From assembly GCF_003217475.1 (NCBI RefSeq), contig NZ_QJSP01000010.1, forward strand, positions 124,001-188,000: a DNA stretch of 64,000 nucleotides, written 5' to 3'. This DNA comes from Williamsia limnetica. Its GTDB lineage: Bacteria > Actinomycetota > Actinomycetes > Mycobacteriales > Mycobacteriaceae. The notes under the pieces were generated by a model. It saw only the letters and a list, made by a program, of their open reading frames with translations. It was not told where the DNA came from and searched no databases. Positions 8,688 to 18,981 of the stretch are shown here, piece after piece; the first letter of the stretch is position 1, and the number at the start of each line of letters is the position of its first letter. A program made the translations under genes and the position numbers.

Positions 8688-9504
8688 CGGTCGACCCCGG
8701 TACTCCGCCGAAACGCCGGTCGCGACTGGCGTACTCGATGCAGGCGTCCCACAGGTCGCGTCGATCGAAGTCGGGGAAGAGCTTGTGCTGGTAGACCATC
8801 TCGGCGTACGCGGACTGCCACAGCAGGAAGTTGGAGATGCGCTGCTCCCCCGACGGCCGCAGGAACAGGTCGACGTCGGGCATGTCGGGCTCGTCGAGGT
8901 ACCGGGCGAAGGATGCCTCGGTGATCCGCTCGGGGTCGAGGGTGCCCGCGGCAGCCCGTCGGGCGATCTCCTTGGCAGCATCGGCGATCTCTGCCCGGCC
9001 CCCGTAGTTGACGCACATCGTCAGGGTCATCACCGTGTTCTCCTTGGTGAGTTCTTCGGCGACCTCGAGCTCACGAATGACGCTGCGCCACAGTCTCGGC
9101 CGACGCCCGGCCCAGCGGACCCGAACGCCCATCTCGTTCATCTCGTCGCGGCGCCGCCGGATGACATCACGGTTGAAGCCCATCAGGAACTTCACCTCAT
9201 CCGGGCTCCGGCTCCAGTTCTCGGTGGAGAACGCGTACGCCGACAACCACCCGACGCCGAGTTCGATACATCCGCAGACGGCGTCCATCAGGACCGCCTC
9301 ACCGCGTTTGTGTCCTTCGGTGCGGGGCAGACCACGGTCGGTTGCCCAGCGGCCGTTCCCGTCCATCACCAACGCGACATGTTTCGGCACGAACTCGGCC
9401 GGGATCGCGGGCGGACGTGCGCCGGACGGGTGCGGGTCCGGCGGCCGGACCTGACGTACTACCGGTTCAGCCTGCTGCGCCGTGTTGCGCCGTCGCTGGA
9501 TCAC
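8680..9504 (-). CDS. uppS: Z-isoprenyl diphosphate synthase (decaprenyl diphosphate synthase)
   Basis: A 274-aa cis-prenyltransferase of the UppS family that extends allylic diphosphates with IPP to make the decaprenyl phosphate carrier for peptidoglycan, arabinogalactan and mannan. The catalytic Asp is in VMDGNGRWA (D48). Other signatures are [21 protein letters not shown] and the [19 protein letters not shown] substrate-binding segment. A poorly conserved basic N-terminal extension of about 40 residues is typical of the mycobacterial enzyme. Its start lies 38 nt inside the recO 3' end. Confidence 0.96.
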   Translation of the reverse strand: MIQRRRNTAQQAEPVVRQVRPPDPHPSGARPPAIPAEFVPKHVALVMDGNGRWATDRGLPRTEGHKRGEAVLMDAVCGCIELGVGWLSAYAFSTENWSRSPDEVKFLMGFNRDVIRRRRDEMNEMGVRVRWAGRRPRLWRSVIRELEVAEELTKENTVMTLTMCVNYGGRAEIADAAKEIARRAAAGTLDPERITEASFARYLDEPDMPDVDLFLRPSGEQRISNFLLWQSAYAEMVYQHKLFPDFDRRDLWDACIEYASRDRRFGGVPGSTGA

Positions 9505-10294
9505 GTATGTCCTTCCTTACGGTGGCGGCGTTCACACCGGAAAAGGTGAGACCGCGATGCGGCGCCTCGCGCTCGATCAGAGGCAACGTTCGCAGTTGAC
9601 GCTCCAGGTGCCACTGCAGATGCGCCGCGGTCAGACCGCTGGCCTGTCGGCGAGCCGATTCGGTCACCTCGGTGGTGTGTTCCCACTGGCCACGGTAGAG
9701 CGCGTCCATGAGATCCAGGACTCCGGGTGACGGAGTCGCCGCGCCCGGTGGCCGGCAGTGCACACAGACCGCCCCACCCACGGCGACGTGGAAGGCCCGG
9801 TGGGGCCCGGAATCGCCGCAGCGTGCGCAAGTGTCCAGTGCAGGCATCCAGCCTGCGAAATCCATGGCTCGCAGCAGGAAGGCGTCGAGGACGAGTTCTT
9901 TGGGACGTTCGCCGCCGGCGACAGCGCGCAGCGCGCCGACCGTCAGCCGCTGGAGCCGGGCGGCCGGGGCCCGCTCTTCACCGGCGAGACGCTCCGCGGT
10001 CTCCAGGATCGCGCACGCCGTGGTGTAGCGACCGTAGTCGGACACGATGGCCGAGGCAAAGGTGTCGAGGCTGTAGACCTGGGTGACGATGTCGAGGTTG
10101 CGGCCCGGGTGCAGCAGGACATCGACGTGGGCGAACGGTTCGAGGCGCGCCCCGAACTTCGAGCGGGTACGCCGAACCCCTTTGGCGACCGCGCGAACGA
10201 GACCGTGCTCCTTGGTGAGCAGCGTGATGATGCGGTCGGCCTCCCCCAGCTTGTGCTGGCGAAGCACGACTGCCTCATCCCGATACAACCTCAC
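9467..10294 (-). CDS. recO: DNA repair protein RecO
   Basis: A 275-aa RecF-pathway mediator that anneals ssDNA and loads RecA. The OB-fold N-terminus begins [20 protein letters not shown] from GTG 10294, with GGAAG upstream; the longer open frame would add 44 unrelated residues. [18 protein letters not shown] is the family signature. The C-terminal zinc-finger region is intact (CARCGDSG, then CVHC). Overlapping uppS suggests a recO-uppS-Rv2360c-like operon. Confidence 0.94.
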   Translation of the reverse strand: MRLYRDEAVVLRQHKLGEADRIITLLTKEHGLVRAVAKGVRRTRSKFGARLEPFAHVDVLLHPGRNLDIVTQVYSLDTFASAIVSDYGRYTTACAILETAERLAGEERAPAARLQRLTVGALRAVAGGERPKELVLDAFLLRAMDFAGWMPALDTCARCGDSGPHRAFHVAVGGAVCVHCRPPGAATPSPGVLDLMDALYRGQWEHTTEVTESARRQASGLTAAHLQWHLERQLRTLPLIEREAPHRGLTFSGVNAATVRKDIRDPATAQHGAAG

Positions 10295-10344
10295 CGGGTC
10301 ATTCTTCCACCGACCACCGACGAAGTGGTCCGCGACATGCGCCT

Positions 10345-11724
10345 TCAGGCGTCCGCGGCGTGGGCCGGCGCGCTCGTCGGCTCCGGTGGTCGCCGGATCA
10401 GACCCCTGCGGTCGTAGAAGATGCACGCGATCGGCCCGATCACCAGCCCGACCAACAGGAAGGTCGAGAACATGATCAGGGCATCACCCAGACCGGCAGC
10501 AGCGTTGGCGTCGAAGAACAAGATCGACCGTGCACCCATGAACGCCTGATGCAGCGGTTCGATCACCGCCAGTCCTCGGAAGAACCCGGCTTCGGCTTCC
10601 AGCGGCACGGTGCCACCCGAGGTCGGCAGGCCCAAGATCACGAAGAAGACGAGGTTGATGATCAATCCCGCGCTTCCGAAGATTGCGATGATCGACGTCG
10701 CCATCACGCCGACCGCGGTGATGACCAGGACTCCGAACATCCACAGCGCCATCTTGTTCGGTGTGTACATGCCGACCCAGGTGCAGATGCCCACGAAGAG
10801 CGCCGACATGATCAACGCGACCAGGAAGACGGTCCACCACTTCACCACCAACGTCCCCAGTCTGGAGATGGGTATGCGTTTTCTGAGTTGGTAGACGGGG
10901 CCCAACTCGATGGGCCCGAATCCGAGCCGACCGTCGATGATGGTCTGGATGATCATGGTGCCGGTGAAGCCGGCGAGGATGAGCAACAGGGCGTAGTAGA
11001 AGGCGGTCAGGCCGCTACCGGCATTGTCGGGTAGTGGGTTTGCCGCACTCACCTGCACGTCGATGGGGTTCGCGATGGCGGTCAGACCCGCACCGGTGAT
11101 CCTCACGCCCGCCGCGTCGGTCTGTGCGGTGAGGGCTGCGGTCAGCTGTTGTCCGAACTGTTCGTTCAACTGCGGCATCGCCTGGGTGAAGAAGGTCGCG
11201 GTGATCTCGTTCGCGATGGCCCCGACCCCGGGGTTGGTCAGTACCTGGATCGTCGGTTGATCGACCTTGTCGTTGCCGATGGCCGATCCCAGAAACGCAA
11301 AGCTCGACGCGCTGAAATCGTCGGGGATGATCATGGCGCCGTAGGCCTGCGCGTTGTCCAGTCGGGTCAGCGCGGTGTTCCGGTCGACGACCTCGAGGTC
11401 GAACTTCCCGGGATACTGCTGGTCGACGCTGCTGATGAAACCGTCGATCAGCTCTTTGCCGAGGTTCCGCTCGGCGCCGCCTCCGGGTTCGGGAGCGCCG
11501 GTGTCGTCGTTGACGATCACGATCGGATAGTCGGTGAGGTGCTCTTGGGGATTGACGACGGGCGCCATGTACATCGCGCCGAGCAATCCCATGACGCCGA
11601 CGACCACGGCCAACGGCAGTATCCACAGCTTCCAGGACCGCAGCGCTCCTTGGACTCCGAGATCCAGGGCACCTGGCGGACGTTCGTGCTTGTGCTCTGC
11701 CTCGCCCCGCTGCGGATCACCCAT
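10345..11724 (-). CDS. YhgE/Pip-like or DUF3533 membrane protein (ABC-2 permease type)
   Basis: A 459-aa membrane protein. One membrane helix near residues 33-55 (LWILPLAVVVGVMGLLGAMY) is followed by a large extracytoplasmic domain (about 55-230) starting with PIVIVNDDTGAPEPGGG. Five to six helices fill residues 235-440. This is the architecture of YhgE/Pip and SNG1-like (DUF3533) proteins related to ABC-2 permeases, implicated in export or cell-envelope roles. No ATPase gene accompanies it. It sits between era and recO on the same strand, an insertion relative to mycobacterial order as I recall it. Substrate unknown. Confidence 0.85.
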   Translation of the reverse strand: MGDPQRGEAEHKHERPPGALDLGVQGALRSWKLWILPLAVVVGVMGLLGAMYMAPVVNPQEHLTDYPIVIVNDDTGAPEPGGGAERNLGKELIDGFISSVDQQYPGKFDLEVVDRNTALTRLDNAQAYGAMIIPDDFSASSFAFLGSAIGNDKVDQPTIQVLTNPGVGAIANEITATFFTQAMPQLNEQFGQQLTAALTAQTDAAGVRITGAGLTAIANPIDVQVSAANPLPDNAGSGLTAFYYALLLILAGFTGTMIIQTIIDGRLGFGPIELGPVYQLRKRIPISRLGTLVVKWWTVFLVALIMSALFVGICTWVGMYTPNKMALWMFGVLVITAVGVMATSIIAIFGSAGLIINLVFFVILGLPTSGGTVPLEAEAGFFRGLAVIEPLHQAFMGARSILFFDANAAAGLGDALIMFSTFLLVGLVIGPIACIFYDRRGLIRRPPEPTSAPAHAADA

Positions 11725-11776
11725 ACCGGATATTGAACCCTGCCGTGGCCGAACCTGTGGTGCGGCCCGCCGGATT

Positions 11777-12691
11777 CTAGAAGCCGAGCTTTCCCATCTG
11801 CTTCGGATCGCGTTGCCAATCCTTTGCGACCTTCACATGGAGGTCGAGATAGACCTTTGCGCCGAGCACTTTCTCGATCTGCTTGCGGGCCGCAGTCCCC
11901 ACTTCTTTGAGCCTGGCCCCGTGCTTACCGATGATGATGCCCTTTTGACTGCTGCGTTCGACGTAGAGAATCGCGTGGACGTCGATCATCGGAGTCTGGT
12001 TGTCGTCGCGCTCGCGCTCGATGACCTCCTCGATGACCACCGCGAGGGAATGGGGCAGCTCGTCGTGGATGCCTTCGAGCGCCGCTTCCCGGATGAACTC
12101 CGCCATCAAGGTCTCTTCGGGCTCGTCGGTGAGTTCGCCGTCGGGATAGAACGCCGGGCCCGGTTCCATCAGGCCTCGGAGTACATCGACGACGACGTCG
12201 AGTTGCTTGCCTTTGACCGCCGACACCGGGACCACCTCCGCGTCGGGACCCAGCAGAGCAGAGATCGCCATGAGCTGTTGCGCGATACGCTCCGGCTTCA
12301 CCTTGTCGATCTTGGTGACCAGCCCGACGATCGGGGTCTTGGGCGCCATCTCTTTGAGTTGCTCGGCGATCCAGCGATCTCCGGGGCCGATCTTCTCGTC
12401 GGCCGGAATGCAGAGCCCGATCGCGTCGACCTCGGAGTACGTGTCCCGCACCAGATCGTTGAGGCGCTTGCCCAGCAGGGTCCGTGGCCGGTGCAGCCCC
12501 GGGGTGTCGACGAGGATCAGTTGGGTGTCATCACGATTGACGATGCCGCGGATCGTGTGCCGCGTCGTCTGCGGACGACTCGAGGTGATGGCGATCTTCT
12601 CGCCCACCAGCGCGTTGGTCAGGGTCGATTTGCCCGTGTTGGGCCTGCCCACGAAACAGACGAAGCCTGACCGGAACTCGTCATCGCTCAT
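11777..12691 (-). CDS. era: GTPase Era
   Basis: A 304-aa GTPase for 16S rRNA and 30S subunit maturation. G1 is GRPNTGKS (15-22), G3 is DTPGLH (about 62-67), and G4 is TKID (about 125-130). The C-terminal KH domain contains VERSSQKGIIIGKHGARLKE, which binds the 3' end of 16S rRNA. It overlaps the following cdd-like gene by 4 nt, in an era / cdd-like / corC-like / ybeY / phoH run that places several ribosome-linked functions together. Confidence 0.97.
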   Translation of the reverse strand: MSDDEFRSGFVCFVGRPNTGKSTLTNALVGEKIAITSSRPQTTRHTIRGIVNRDDTQLILVDTPGLHRPRTLLGKRLNDLVRDTYSEVDAIGLCIPADEKIGPGDRWIAEQLKEMAPKTPIVGLVTKIDKVKPERIAQQLMAISALLGPDAEVVPVSAVKGKQLDVVVDVLRGLMEPGPAFYPDGELTDEPEETLMAEFIREAALEGIHDELPHSLAVVIEEVIERERDDNQTPMIDVHAILYVERSSQKGIIIGKHGARLKEVGTAARKQIEKVLGAKVYLDLHVKVAKDWQRDPKQMGKLGF

Positions 12692-13017
12692 GCCGCGGTC
12701 ACCATGACCGCGTAGGCGTCGGCGCTGACCTCGGTCAGCGCTGCCAAACCTGGATCGCCGTCGTCTTCCGTCGTCCCCACCAACACGGCTGCCTCGAATC
12801 CCGGAGCGCCGCTCGCGATGGCCATCGCGACGGCCACCTGCAGGGCGGATAGATCGAGGGCCACCAGCGACACCGGGCCGGCCGCATAGGTCCGCCCATC
12901 GGTGTCACGCACTGCGGCGCCCGTCGTCGCCTCGGCGCGACCCATGGCACCGCGAGCCAGGGTCAGCAACTTCTGGTCTTCCTCGTCTAGTCCTGAGGCG
13001 GCTGGTTCGGCACTCAT
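12688..13017 (-). CDS. Cytidine-deaminase-fold protein lacking the catalytic residues
   Basis: A 109-aa protein whose order ([20 protein letters not shown], then [19 protein letters not shown]) follows the start of cytidine deaminases. The catalytic zinc motif is replaced: where HAE/CAE is expected the sequence reads [15 protein letters not shown], and there is no PCxxC later (the protein contains no cysteine). It is therefore probably a non-catalytic relative, as in the mycobacterial orthologue between era and the corC-like gene. It overlaps both neighbours by 4 nt. Role unknown, possibly structural or regulatory. Confidence 0.8.
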   Translation of the reverse strand: MSAEPAASGLDEEDQKLLTLARGAMGRAEATTGAAVRDTDGRTYAAGPVSLVALDLSALQVAVAMAIASGAPGFEAAVLVGTTEDDGDPGLAALTEVSADAYAVMVTAA

Positions 13018-14477
13018 GACGCCTCCTCGTGTAGGTGCGTGGTTCGGTCTGCTGTCCCGGTGATCTCCTGCTGCGGACTCTCGAGCGTCTCCGGGTTGCC
13101 CTGCTCCTCGTCGTCCTCGGCGTCGACGCCTGCCTGCGCGGCCGCGGCTTCGTCAGCACGCTCCTCGCGCTTCTTCTTGCGTTTCTTCTTCTTCTCTTGT
13201 TCCTTCTCGACCAGCTTGTGCACGATCACCGATGTGATGCGCACCCGCCCTTGACGGTTGGGGCCACCTTCGGCCAGCAATTGCAAGCCGTGCAACGTCA
13301 CCGTCGCACCCGGTAGCGGCACCCGGCCCAGCACCAGTCCGAATAGGCCGCCGACCGTCTCGACCTCGTCTTCGTCGATCTCGACGTCGAACAACTCGGC
13401 CAGGTCGTCGATCGGCAGGCGCGACGACACCCGGTAACCGCCGGACTCATCGCCCAGTGGTTCGATCGGCGGCACCTCGTCGGTGTCGTATTCGTCGTTG
13501 ATCTCACCGACGATCTCTTCGAGCACATCCTCGATGGTCACCAGGCCGGCGATGCCGCCGTATTCGTCCACGAGCAGCGCCATGTGGTTGCGACTGCGCT
13601 GCATGTCGGCAAGCACCTTGTCGAGTGGTTTGGAGTCCGGGATGAACTCGGGTTCGCGCATCAGTTCGCGGACCTCGACAGCGGTCGGTTGCGCGGGCGG
13701 CAACCCACGCTGGACGAGATCTTTGAGGTAGACGACACCGAGGACGTCATCCGGATTCTCACCGATCACCGGCAGTCGCGAATGGCCTGAACGCACCGCC
13801 AACGAAGTGGCCTGTGCGGCTGTCTTGTCGGCCTCGATCCACACCATCTCCCCGCGCGGAACCATCACTTCGCGAGCGCTGGTATCTCCGAGATCAAAGA
13901 CGGACTGGATCATTCGTCGCTCGCCCGCGGCGACCACACCGGTGAGTTCGGCCATGTCGACCACCTCACGGAGCTCGACCTCGGTGGCGAACGGCCCGTT
14001 GCGGAATCCCTTACCCGGGGTGACCGCGTTACCGATCATGATGAGCAATCTGGTCAGCGGCGTCAGCAGCACACCGATCGCCTGGAGTACGGCAGCGGAG
14101 TTGACCGCGATCGAGTACGCGTGCTGGCTGCCCAGCGTCCGTGGCCCGACGCCGATGATGACGTAGCTGACCACCGCCATGGCGGCGATCGCGACGACGA
14201 TCCCCCACGGCGACCCGAGTACCCCGATCGCGTACACGGCCGCGAATACCGTTGCGGCTGTTTCACAACCGATGCGCAACAGGACCGTCAACGCCACGTA
14301 TTTCGGCCGGTCGGAGAGCACTTCGCGCAGTTTGCGCGCGCCCGGCCTGCCGTCTTTGATGAGATCGTCGACGCGAGCCGGCGACACGGTCATCAATGCG
14401 TTGTCGATGGCGGCGAACAAGCCGCCGATAGGCACGAGCGCCACTGCTGCCAGCAGTGGTAACACGTCAGACAGCAC
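13014..14477 (-). CDS. CNNM/CorC (HlyC) family transporter-like protein with CBS pair
   Basis: A 487-aa protein. The N-terminal CNNM domain (DUF21) has four hydrophobic segments in residues 1-150. Two CBS domains follow (about 210-335; [20 protein letters not shown] and [20 protein letters not shown]). A CorC_HlyC domain spans about 350-430. The C-terminal tail is a lysine-rich stretch then an acidic stretch, an unusual disordered addition. Family members handle Mg2+/Co2+ efflux; the old 'hemolysin' name is not evidence of toxicity. Coupled by 4-nt overlap to the cdd-like gene. Confidence 0.9.
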   Translation of the reverse strand: MLSDVLPLLAAVALVPIGGLFAAIDNALMTVSPARVDDLIKDGRPGARKLREVLSDRPKYVALTVLLRIGCETAATVFAAVYAIGVLGSPWGIVVAIAAMAVVSYVIIGVGPRTLGSQHAYSIAVNSAAVLQAIGVLLTPLTRLLIMIGNAVTPGKGFRNGPFATEVELREVVDMAELTGVVAAGERRMIQSVFDLGDTSAREVMVPRGEMVWIEADKTAAQATSLAVRSGHSRLPVIGENPDDVLGVVYLKDLVQRGLPPAQPTAVEVRELMREPEFIPDSKPLDKVLADMQRSRNHMALLVDEYGGIAGLVTIEDVLEEIVGEINDEYDTDEVPPIEPLGDESGGYRVSSRLPIDDLAELFDVEIDEDEVETVGGLFGLVLGRVPLPGATVTLHGLQLLAEGGPNRQGRVRITSVIVHKLVEKEQEKKKKRKKKREERADEAAAAQAGVDAEDDEEQGNPETLESPQQEITGTADRTTHLHEEAS

Positions 14478-14483
14478 GGTTGA

Positions 14484-15038
14484 TCAGCTCTCCCCGGCGT
14501 CCGGGTTGTTCTCTCCGAAGCCGGTACTGTGCAGTAGTTTTGCGTCTTTTTCCGCCATCCGCGCGGCGCGAGCCCGGGCGCGCCGGTCGTCGTACCAGTC
14601 TTCTATGATCTGCCCCTGCAGGCCGAACATCGCTTTTTCCTCTTCGGGTTCGGCGTGATCGAATCCCAGCAGGTGCAGCACGCCGTGCACGGTCAGTACC
14701 GACAGCTCATGATCGGTCGAGTGCCGCGCCGTCGCGGCCTGCTCCGCCGCGAACTCAGGACACAGCACGATGTCGCCGAGCATCGACGGACCGGGTCCGG
14801 GGGTGTCCGGACGTCCACCAGGGCTGAGTTCGTCCATCGGAAAACTCATGACGTCGGTCGGTCCGGGCAAATCCATCCAACGCATGTGCAGTTCAGCCAT
14901 GGTCTCGTTGTCCACGAGCACCATCGACAGTTCCGCGGCCGGATGCACGTCCATCCGACCGAGAGCAAAGGTCGCGACGTCGATCAGCATCTCCTCCGGC
15001 ACATCGATGCCGGATTCGTTGGAAACCTCGATGCTCAT
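14484..15038 (-). CDS. ybeY: Endoribonuclease YbeY
   Basis: A 184-aa zinc-dependent endoribonuclease for 16S rRNA 3'-end maturation and ribosome quality control. The metal-binding motif [11 protein letters not shown] is at 118-128 (H118, H122, H128). The upstream DVMSFPMDE is the other family signature. A C-terminal extension of about 45 residues is longer than in enterobacteria but usual in actinobacteria. Its start overlaps the phoH stop by 4 nt. Confidence 0.96.
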   Translation of the reverse strand: MSIEVSNESGIDVPEEMLIDVATFALGRMDVHPAAELSMVLVDNETMAELHMRWMDLPGPTDVMSFPMDELSPGGRPDTPGPGPSMLGDIVLCPEFAAEQAATARHSTDHELSVLTVHGVLHLLGFDHAEPEEEKAMFGLQGQIIEDWYDDRRARARAARMAEKDAKLLHSTGFGENNPDAGES

Positions 15039-16102
15039 CGGTTGCGTCCACCACCGGCGCGCCGCTGGGCGCGATTGCCGTGCAGCTCGTTGGTGGCCTC
15101 TTCCCGGCCGTACGCGTCGACGATGTCGGCGACCAGCCGGTGGCGCACCACATCGGCGCTGGTCAGTTGCGAGAACTGGATGTCCTCGATGCCCTCGAGG
15201 ATGCGTGCCGCGGCCCGCAAACCGCTCTCAGAACCACCCGACGGTAGATCGACCTGGGTGACGTCGCCGGTGACGACGATCTTCGAGCCGAACCCGAGCC
15301 TGGTCAGGAACATCTTCATCTGCTCGGCGGTCGTGTTCTGCGCCTCGTCGAGGATGATGAAGGCGTCGTTGAGGGTGCGACCACGCATATAGGCCAGCGG
15401 GGCGACCTCGATGACACCGGCCTCCATCAACTTCGGGATCGCCTCCGGATCCATCATGTCGTGCAGTGCGTCGTGGAGCGGACGCAGATACGGGTCGATC
15501 TTGTCGTGCAACGTGCCGGGGAGGAATCCGAGGCGTTCGCCTGCCTCCACGGCGGGCCGCGTCAGGATGATGCGGCTGACCTCTTTCTTCTGCAACGACT
15601 GGACTGCCTTGGCCATGGCGAGGTAGGTCTTACCCGTACCTGCCGGACCCATCCCGAACACGATCGTGTTCTTGTCGATGGCGTCGACGTAGTGCTTCTG
15701 GTTGAGAGTCTTGGGCCGAATGGTCTTGCCGCGCCTGGACAGGATGTCGAGGCTGAGCACCTCGGCCGGGGATTCCCCGGAGCCGTCGCTGAGCATACGA
15801 ACGCTGTGCCGCACGAGATCGGGGGTCAGCTCCGTACCGCGACGGACCACCGACACCAGTTCGGACACCACCCGCTCGGCGATCGCCACGTCCGCCGGTT
15901 CCCCGGTGAACTTCACCGCGTTGCCGCGCACATGGATGTCGGCCACCAGATGCGACTCGAGTTCACGCAGATTCTTGTCGCCGGCACCGAGCAGTCCGAA
16001 AATGACATCGGGCGACACTTCGAGCGTTGTGGTCACCGCGCCGCGCGTCTGAGTCCCGGCCGCGCCTTGGTCCGCCCGGGCTGCGCTGTTGTCATCTCTC
16101 AC
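15035..16102 (-). CDS. phoH: PhoH-like ATPase
   Basis: A 355-aa PhoH-family P-loop protein. An N-terminal KH-like region ([20 protein letters not shown]) precedes the ATPase with Walker [14 protein letters not shown] and Walker [19 protein letters not shown] matches sensor I of the family. PhoH-YbeY coupling is very widespread and points to RNA metabolism. The ATG at 16102 is followed by about 20 variable residues, so a later start is possible. Confidence 0.95.
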   Translation of the reverse strand: MRDDNSAARADQGAAGTQTRGAVTTTLEVSPDVIFGLLGAGDKNLRELESHLVADIHVRGNAVKFTGEPADVAIAERVVSELVSVVRRGTELTPDLVRHSVRMLSDGSGESPAEVLSLDILSRRGKTIRPKTLNQKHYVDAIDKNTIVFGMGPAGTGKTYLAMAKAVQSLQKKEVSRIILTRPAVEAGERLGFLPGTLHDKIDPYLRPLHDALHDMMDPEAIPKLMEAGVIEVAPLAYMRGRTLNDAFIILDEAQNTTAEQMKMFLTRLGFGSKIVVTGDVTQVDLPSGGSESGLRAAARILEGIEDIQFSQLTSADVVRHRLVADIVDAYGREEATNELHGNRAQRRAGGGRNR

Positions 16103-16196
16103 GAAGGTTGTTTCTCCTGCTCTGCCTGTGGTCGATCATCAGTTGGCACCGATGGTTCAGTAGTGATTCTACGTCCACGAAACGCCGCATTTCGCC

Positions 16197-17009
16197 TCAA
16201 TATTTCGACCGCCTCGGTAGCCCGAGCACCCGGACGGTCTCGAGGTGGCCGCGGCTGCGCGGATCGACGAACACATCATGGCCCTCACCAGCGACGACGA
16301 TGAGTTCGGCCGACTGGCCGGCCGCCGTTACCCGCTGCACATAGTCGCGACTGATGTCGACGGGCAGGGAGGTGTCGAGGTCGCCGTGGATGGCCACCAC
16401 GTGCGCTGGAAACGGTGGCTGATCGACTGGTGAGGCGTCGGCGTAGAGCTGGGGCGCCTGCGCGTTCGATGCACCCATGAGTGCCCGCAGCGACGGTCGG
16501 GCCGGGCGGTCGCCGAAGCACAGGTCCAGGGCCGCGGCCTGCGCGATGACGGTCGCGATCGTCGTCCGCTCCGTCTTGGCCCCCAACCGGGACGCAGCCC
16601 AGACGGCGAGTTGCCCTCCGGCGGAGTGCCCGATCACGCTGACCTCAGCCCAGGCCACCCGATCTGCGATGTCCTCGCCGACGGCATGTCGGACCGGGCC
16701 GTCGAGTGCCGAGAGGGCGGCGATCACGTCGTTTCCGGTCCGCGGCCACCCTCCGCCGTCCTCCCCCACCCTGCGGTATTCGATGTTCCACACGATGGCC
16801 CCGCGGTCGGCGAGGTCTCTGGCGACGGCCGATTCGATCGTGAGAGCGAACTCGGTACTCCAGTAGCCGCCATGCACCAGCACGATGAGTGGAACCGGGC
16901 CGGCAGCAGGTGCAGGCGGAAGGTAGAGGTGCCCGAACTGCGAGTTACGTTCTCCGTAAACAAGTTTGACGCGTTTCACAGTGCCCGCCATCCTGGTCCG
17001 ACGTCCCAT
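16197..17009 (-). CDS. Alpha/beta hydrolase, kynurenine-formamidase/esterase-like
   Basis: A 270-aa alpha/beta hydrolase. The oxyanion motif is VLVHGGYWS, the nucleophile elbow is GHSAGG, and the acid/His region is IHGDLDTSLPVD with GEGHDVF near the end. HGGYW with GHSAGG is typical of aryl formamidases and related esterases. It overlaps the end of rsmE by 34 nt; internal starts at ATG 16991 or the nearby GTG are equally plausible because no clear ribosome-binding site favours one. The substrate is not identifiable. Confidence 0.82.
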   Translation of the reverse strand: MGRRTRMAGTVKRVKLVYGERNSQFGHLYLPPAPAAGPVPLIVLVHGGYWSTEFALTIESAVARDLADRGAIVWNIEYRRVGEDGGGWPRTGNDVIAALSALDGPVRHAVGEDIADRVAWAEVSVIGHSAGGQLAVWAASRLGAKTERTTIATVIAQAAALDLCFGDRPARPSLRALMGASNAQAPQLYADASPVDQPPFPAHVVAIHGDLDTSLPVDISRDYVQRVTAAGQSAELIVVAGEGHDVFVDPRSRGHLETVRVLGLPRRSKY

Positions 17010-17749
17010 CTGGACGTGAGAGCGCCGATCGCTCCCAGTGCCACGGCGCCCGCACTCGAGGTGCGCAGCACCTCGGGACCGAGCAGGACGGAGGTCGCGC
17101 CCACCGCGGTCAGGGCTGCGATCTCCGAATCGTCCAGTCCGCCTTCAGGTCCGATCACCAGCATGATCTCGGGCGCCGACGCCATCGGGAGCGCGGACAG
17201 GCTCGTCGCCGCCCCTTCGTGGAGCACCGCGACCACACCGCCGGCCTCGATCACGGATTGCGCTCTCGCAATGACCTCTTTGGTGGTGGCGAGCGGAGAG
17301 ATTGCGGGGATGTAGGCGCGTCGGCTCTGTTTGGCCGCGGCCCTGGCGGCAGACCGCCACTTGGCAACACCTTTGTCCGCCTTCGGGCCCACCCACTTCG
17401 ACACGCAGCGCGCGCTCTGCCAGGGCACGATCGCATCGGCGCCTGCCTCGGTCGCGAGATCCACGGCCAATTCCGAACGCTCGGATTTCGGCAGGGCCTG
17501 CACGATCGTGACCGTCGGCGCAGGTGGCGGCGTCCTGAGAATGTCGAGAACCCGGGCGTCGAGCTCACTCTTCCCGATGGTGTCGACCACCTCGCAGAGC
17601 CCTGCCGTACCGGCGCCGTCGGAGACGATGATCCGTTCTCCCACAACGACTCTGGTCACGGTCACCGCGTGACGGCCTTCGTCACCGCTCAACCGCACCA
17701 AGGATTCCGCGCCGGGAACCGCATCGACCCAGAACAGCGGTGGGCTCAT
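16976..17749 (-). CDS. rsmE: 16S rRNA (uracil1498-N3)-methyltransferase RsmE
   Basis: A 257-aa SPOUT methyltransferase. The N-terminal PUA-like part contains VRLSGDEGRHAVTVTRVVVGE. The SAM-binding knot contains LVIGPEGGLDDSEIAAL and VLLGPEVLRTSSAGAVAL, the RsmE signature. It sits 9 nt downstream of dnaJ2 on the same strand. Length is normal. Confidence 0.95.
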   Translation of the reverse strand: MSPPLFWVDAVPGAESLVRLSGDEGRHAVTVTRVVVGERIIVSDGAGTAGLCEVVDTIGKSELDARVLDILRTPPPAPTVTIVQALPKSERSELAVDLATEAGADAIVPWQSARCVSKWVGPKADKGVAKWRSAARAAAKQSRRAYIPAISPLATTKEVIARAQSVIEAGGVVAVLHEGAATSLSALPMASAPEIMLVIGPEGGLDDSEIAALTAVGATSVLLGPEVLRTSSAGAVALGAIGALTSRWDVGPGWRAL

Positions 17750-17758
17750 CGGTGCAGG

Positions 17759-18913
17759 TCAGCGCCCGGCGAACGCGTTACGTAGCCGCGAGAACAGTCC
17801 ACCGGTGTTGGATGATCCGGCGGTCACCAGTTCGATCTGCTCGCCCACCGCCAGCTTCTGGTACTCCTTGAGCTTCGCGGTCTGCTGGGCGTCGAGTCGC
17901 GTGGGCACCACGACATCGAGATGTACGTGCAGCGCGCCCCGGACACCGGTGTGCAGGTGCGGCATGCCCTGCCCACGAACTTTGGCGATCTGACCAGGCT
18001 GCGTGCCCGCGTCGATCGTCACGGTGGTGGACCCGCCGAGGATGGTGTCGATGTCGAGCGATCCGCCCAGCGCGGCGTCGACCATCGGTACTCGGATGGT
18101 GCAGTGCAGATCGTCGCCGTCGCGGACGAACACCGAGTGCTGTTTTTCCGCCACCTCCACGTAGAGGTCACCGGCAGCACCGCCGCCGGGCCCGACCTCG
18201 CCCTGGCCGACAAGCCGCACCCGCATGCCTTCACCGACACCGGCCGGGATCTTCACGGTCAGCGTTCGCTCAGACCGCACGCGGCCGTCGCCCCCGCATT
18301 TGTGGCAGGGGTCGGGAATGGTCTCGCCGACACCGTTACAGGTAGGGCAAGGTCGGGAAGTCATGACCTGGCCGAGGAACGACCGCTGGACCGACTGGAT
18401 CTCGCCGGCACCCTTACAGGTGCTACAGGTGACCGGCTTGCTGTTGCCGTTGGTGCCCGATCCGGTGCACACATCGCACAGGATCGCAGTGTCCACGCGG
18501 ACCTCTTTGCTGACGCCCGCGGCACATTCGTCGAGATCGAGCTTCATGCGCAGCAACGCGTCGGAGCCGGGTTGCACTCGACCCCGGGGCCCTCTGCTGC
18601 CACCGCCGGCCCCACCGAAGAAGGCTTCGAACACGTCGCCGAGGCCGCCGGTGCGGCCGCCATTGCCGAACCCTCCGAACCCGCCCGCTCCGGCGGACTC
18701 CAGCGGATCTCCGCCGGCGTCGACGATGCGGCGCTTGTCCGGGTCTGTCAGTACCTCGTATGCAGCCGACACATCCTGGAATCTGGTCTGAGCAGACTCG
18801 TCAGGGTTGACGTCGGGATGCAGTTCGCGGGCGAGCTTGCGGTACGCGCGTTTGATCTCCTGATCACTCGCGCCCCGGTCCACCCCAAGAATCCCGTAGT
18901 AATCACGTGCCAC
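17759..18913 (-). CDS. dnaJ: Chaperone DnaJ (DnaJ2 type)
   Basis: A 384-aa Hsp40 co-chaperone of DnaK. The J domain (residues 4-70) has HPD in [12 protein letters not shown] Gly/Phe-rich region follows (about 75-110). The zinc region has four CxxCxGxG-type repeats ([32 protein letters not shown]). The C-terminal substrate-binding domain is complete. It lies downstream of hrcA as in mycobacterial dnaJ2, so HrcA control is expected, although no CIRCE element was found in the window. Confidence 0.96.
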   Translation of the reverse strand: MARDYYGILGVDRGASDQEIKRAYRKLARELHPDVNPDESAQTRFQDVSAAYEVLTDPDKRRIVDAGGDPLESAGAGGFGGFGNGGRTGGLGDVFEAFFGGAGGGSRGPRGRVQPGSDALLRMKLDLDECAAGVSKEVRVDTAILCDVCTGSGTNGNSKPVTCSTCKGAGEIQSVQRSFLGQVMTSRPCPTCNGVGETIPDPCHKCGGDGRVRSERTLTVKIPAGVGEGMRVRLVGQGEVGPGGGAAGDLYVEVAEKQHSVFVRDGDDLHCTIRVPMVDAALGGSLDIDTILGGSTTVTIDAGTQPGQIAKVRGQGMPHLHTGVRGALHVHLDVVVPTRLDAQQTAKLKEYQKLAVGEQIELVTAGSSNTGGLFSRLRNAFAGR

Positions 18914-18981
18914 GGCGGTGTGTTGTCCGTTCTCTTCTCGTAAGTGTGTTCATGTACTCGGCGTGCGTGCGGCGCTGCACG

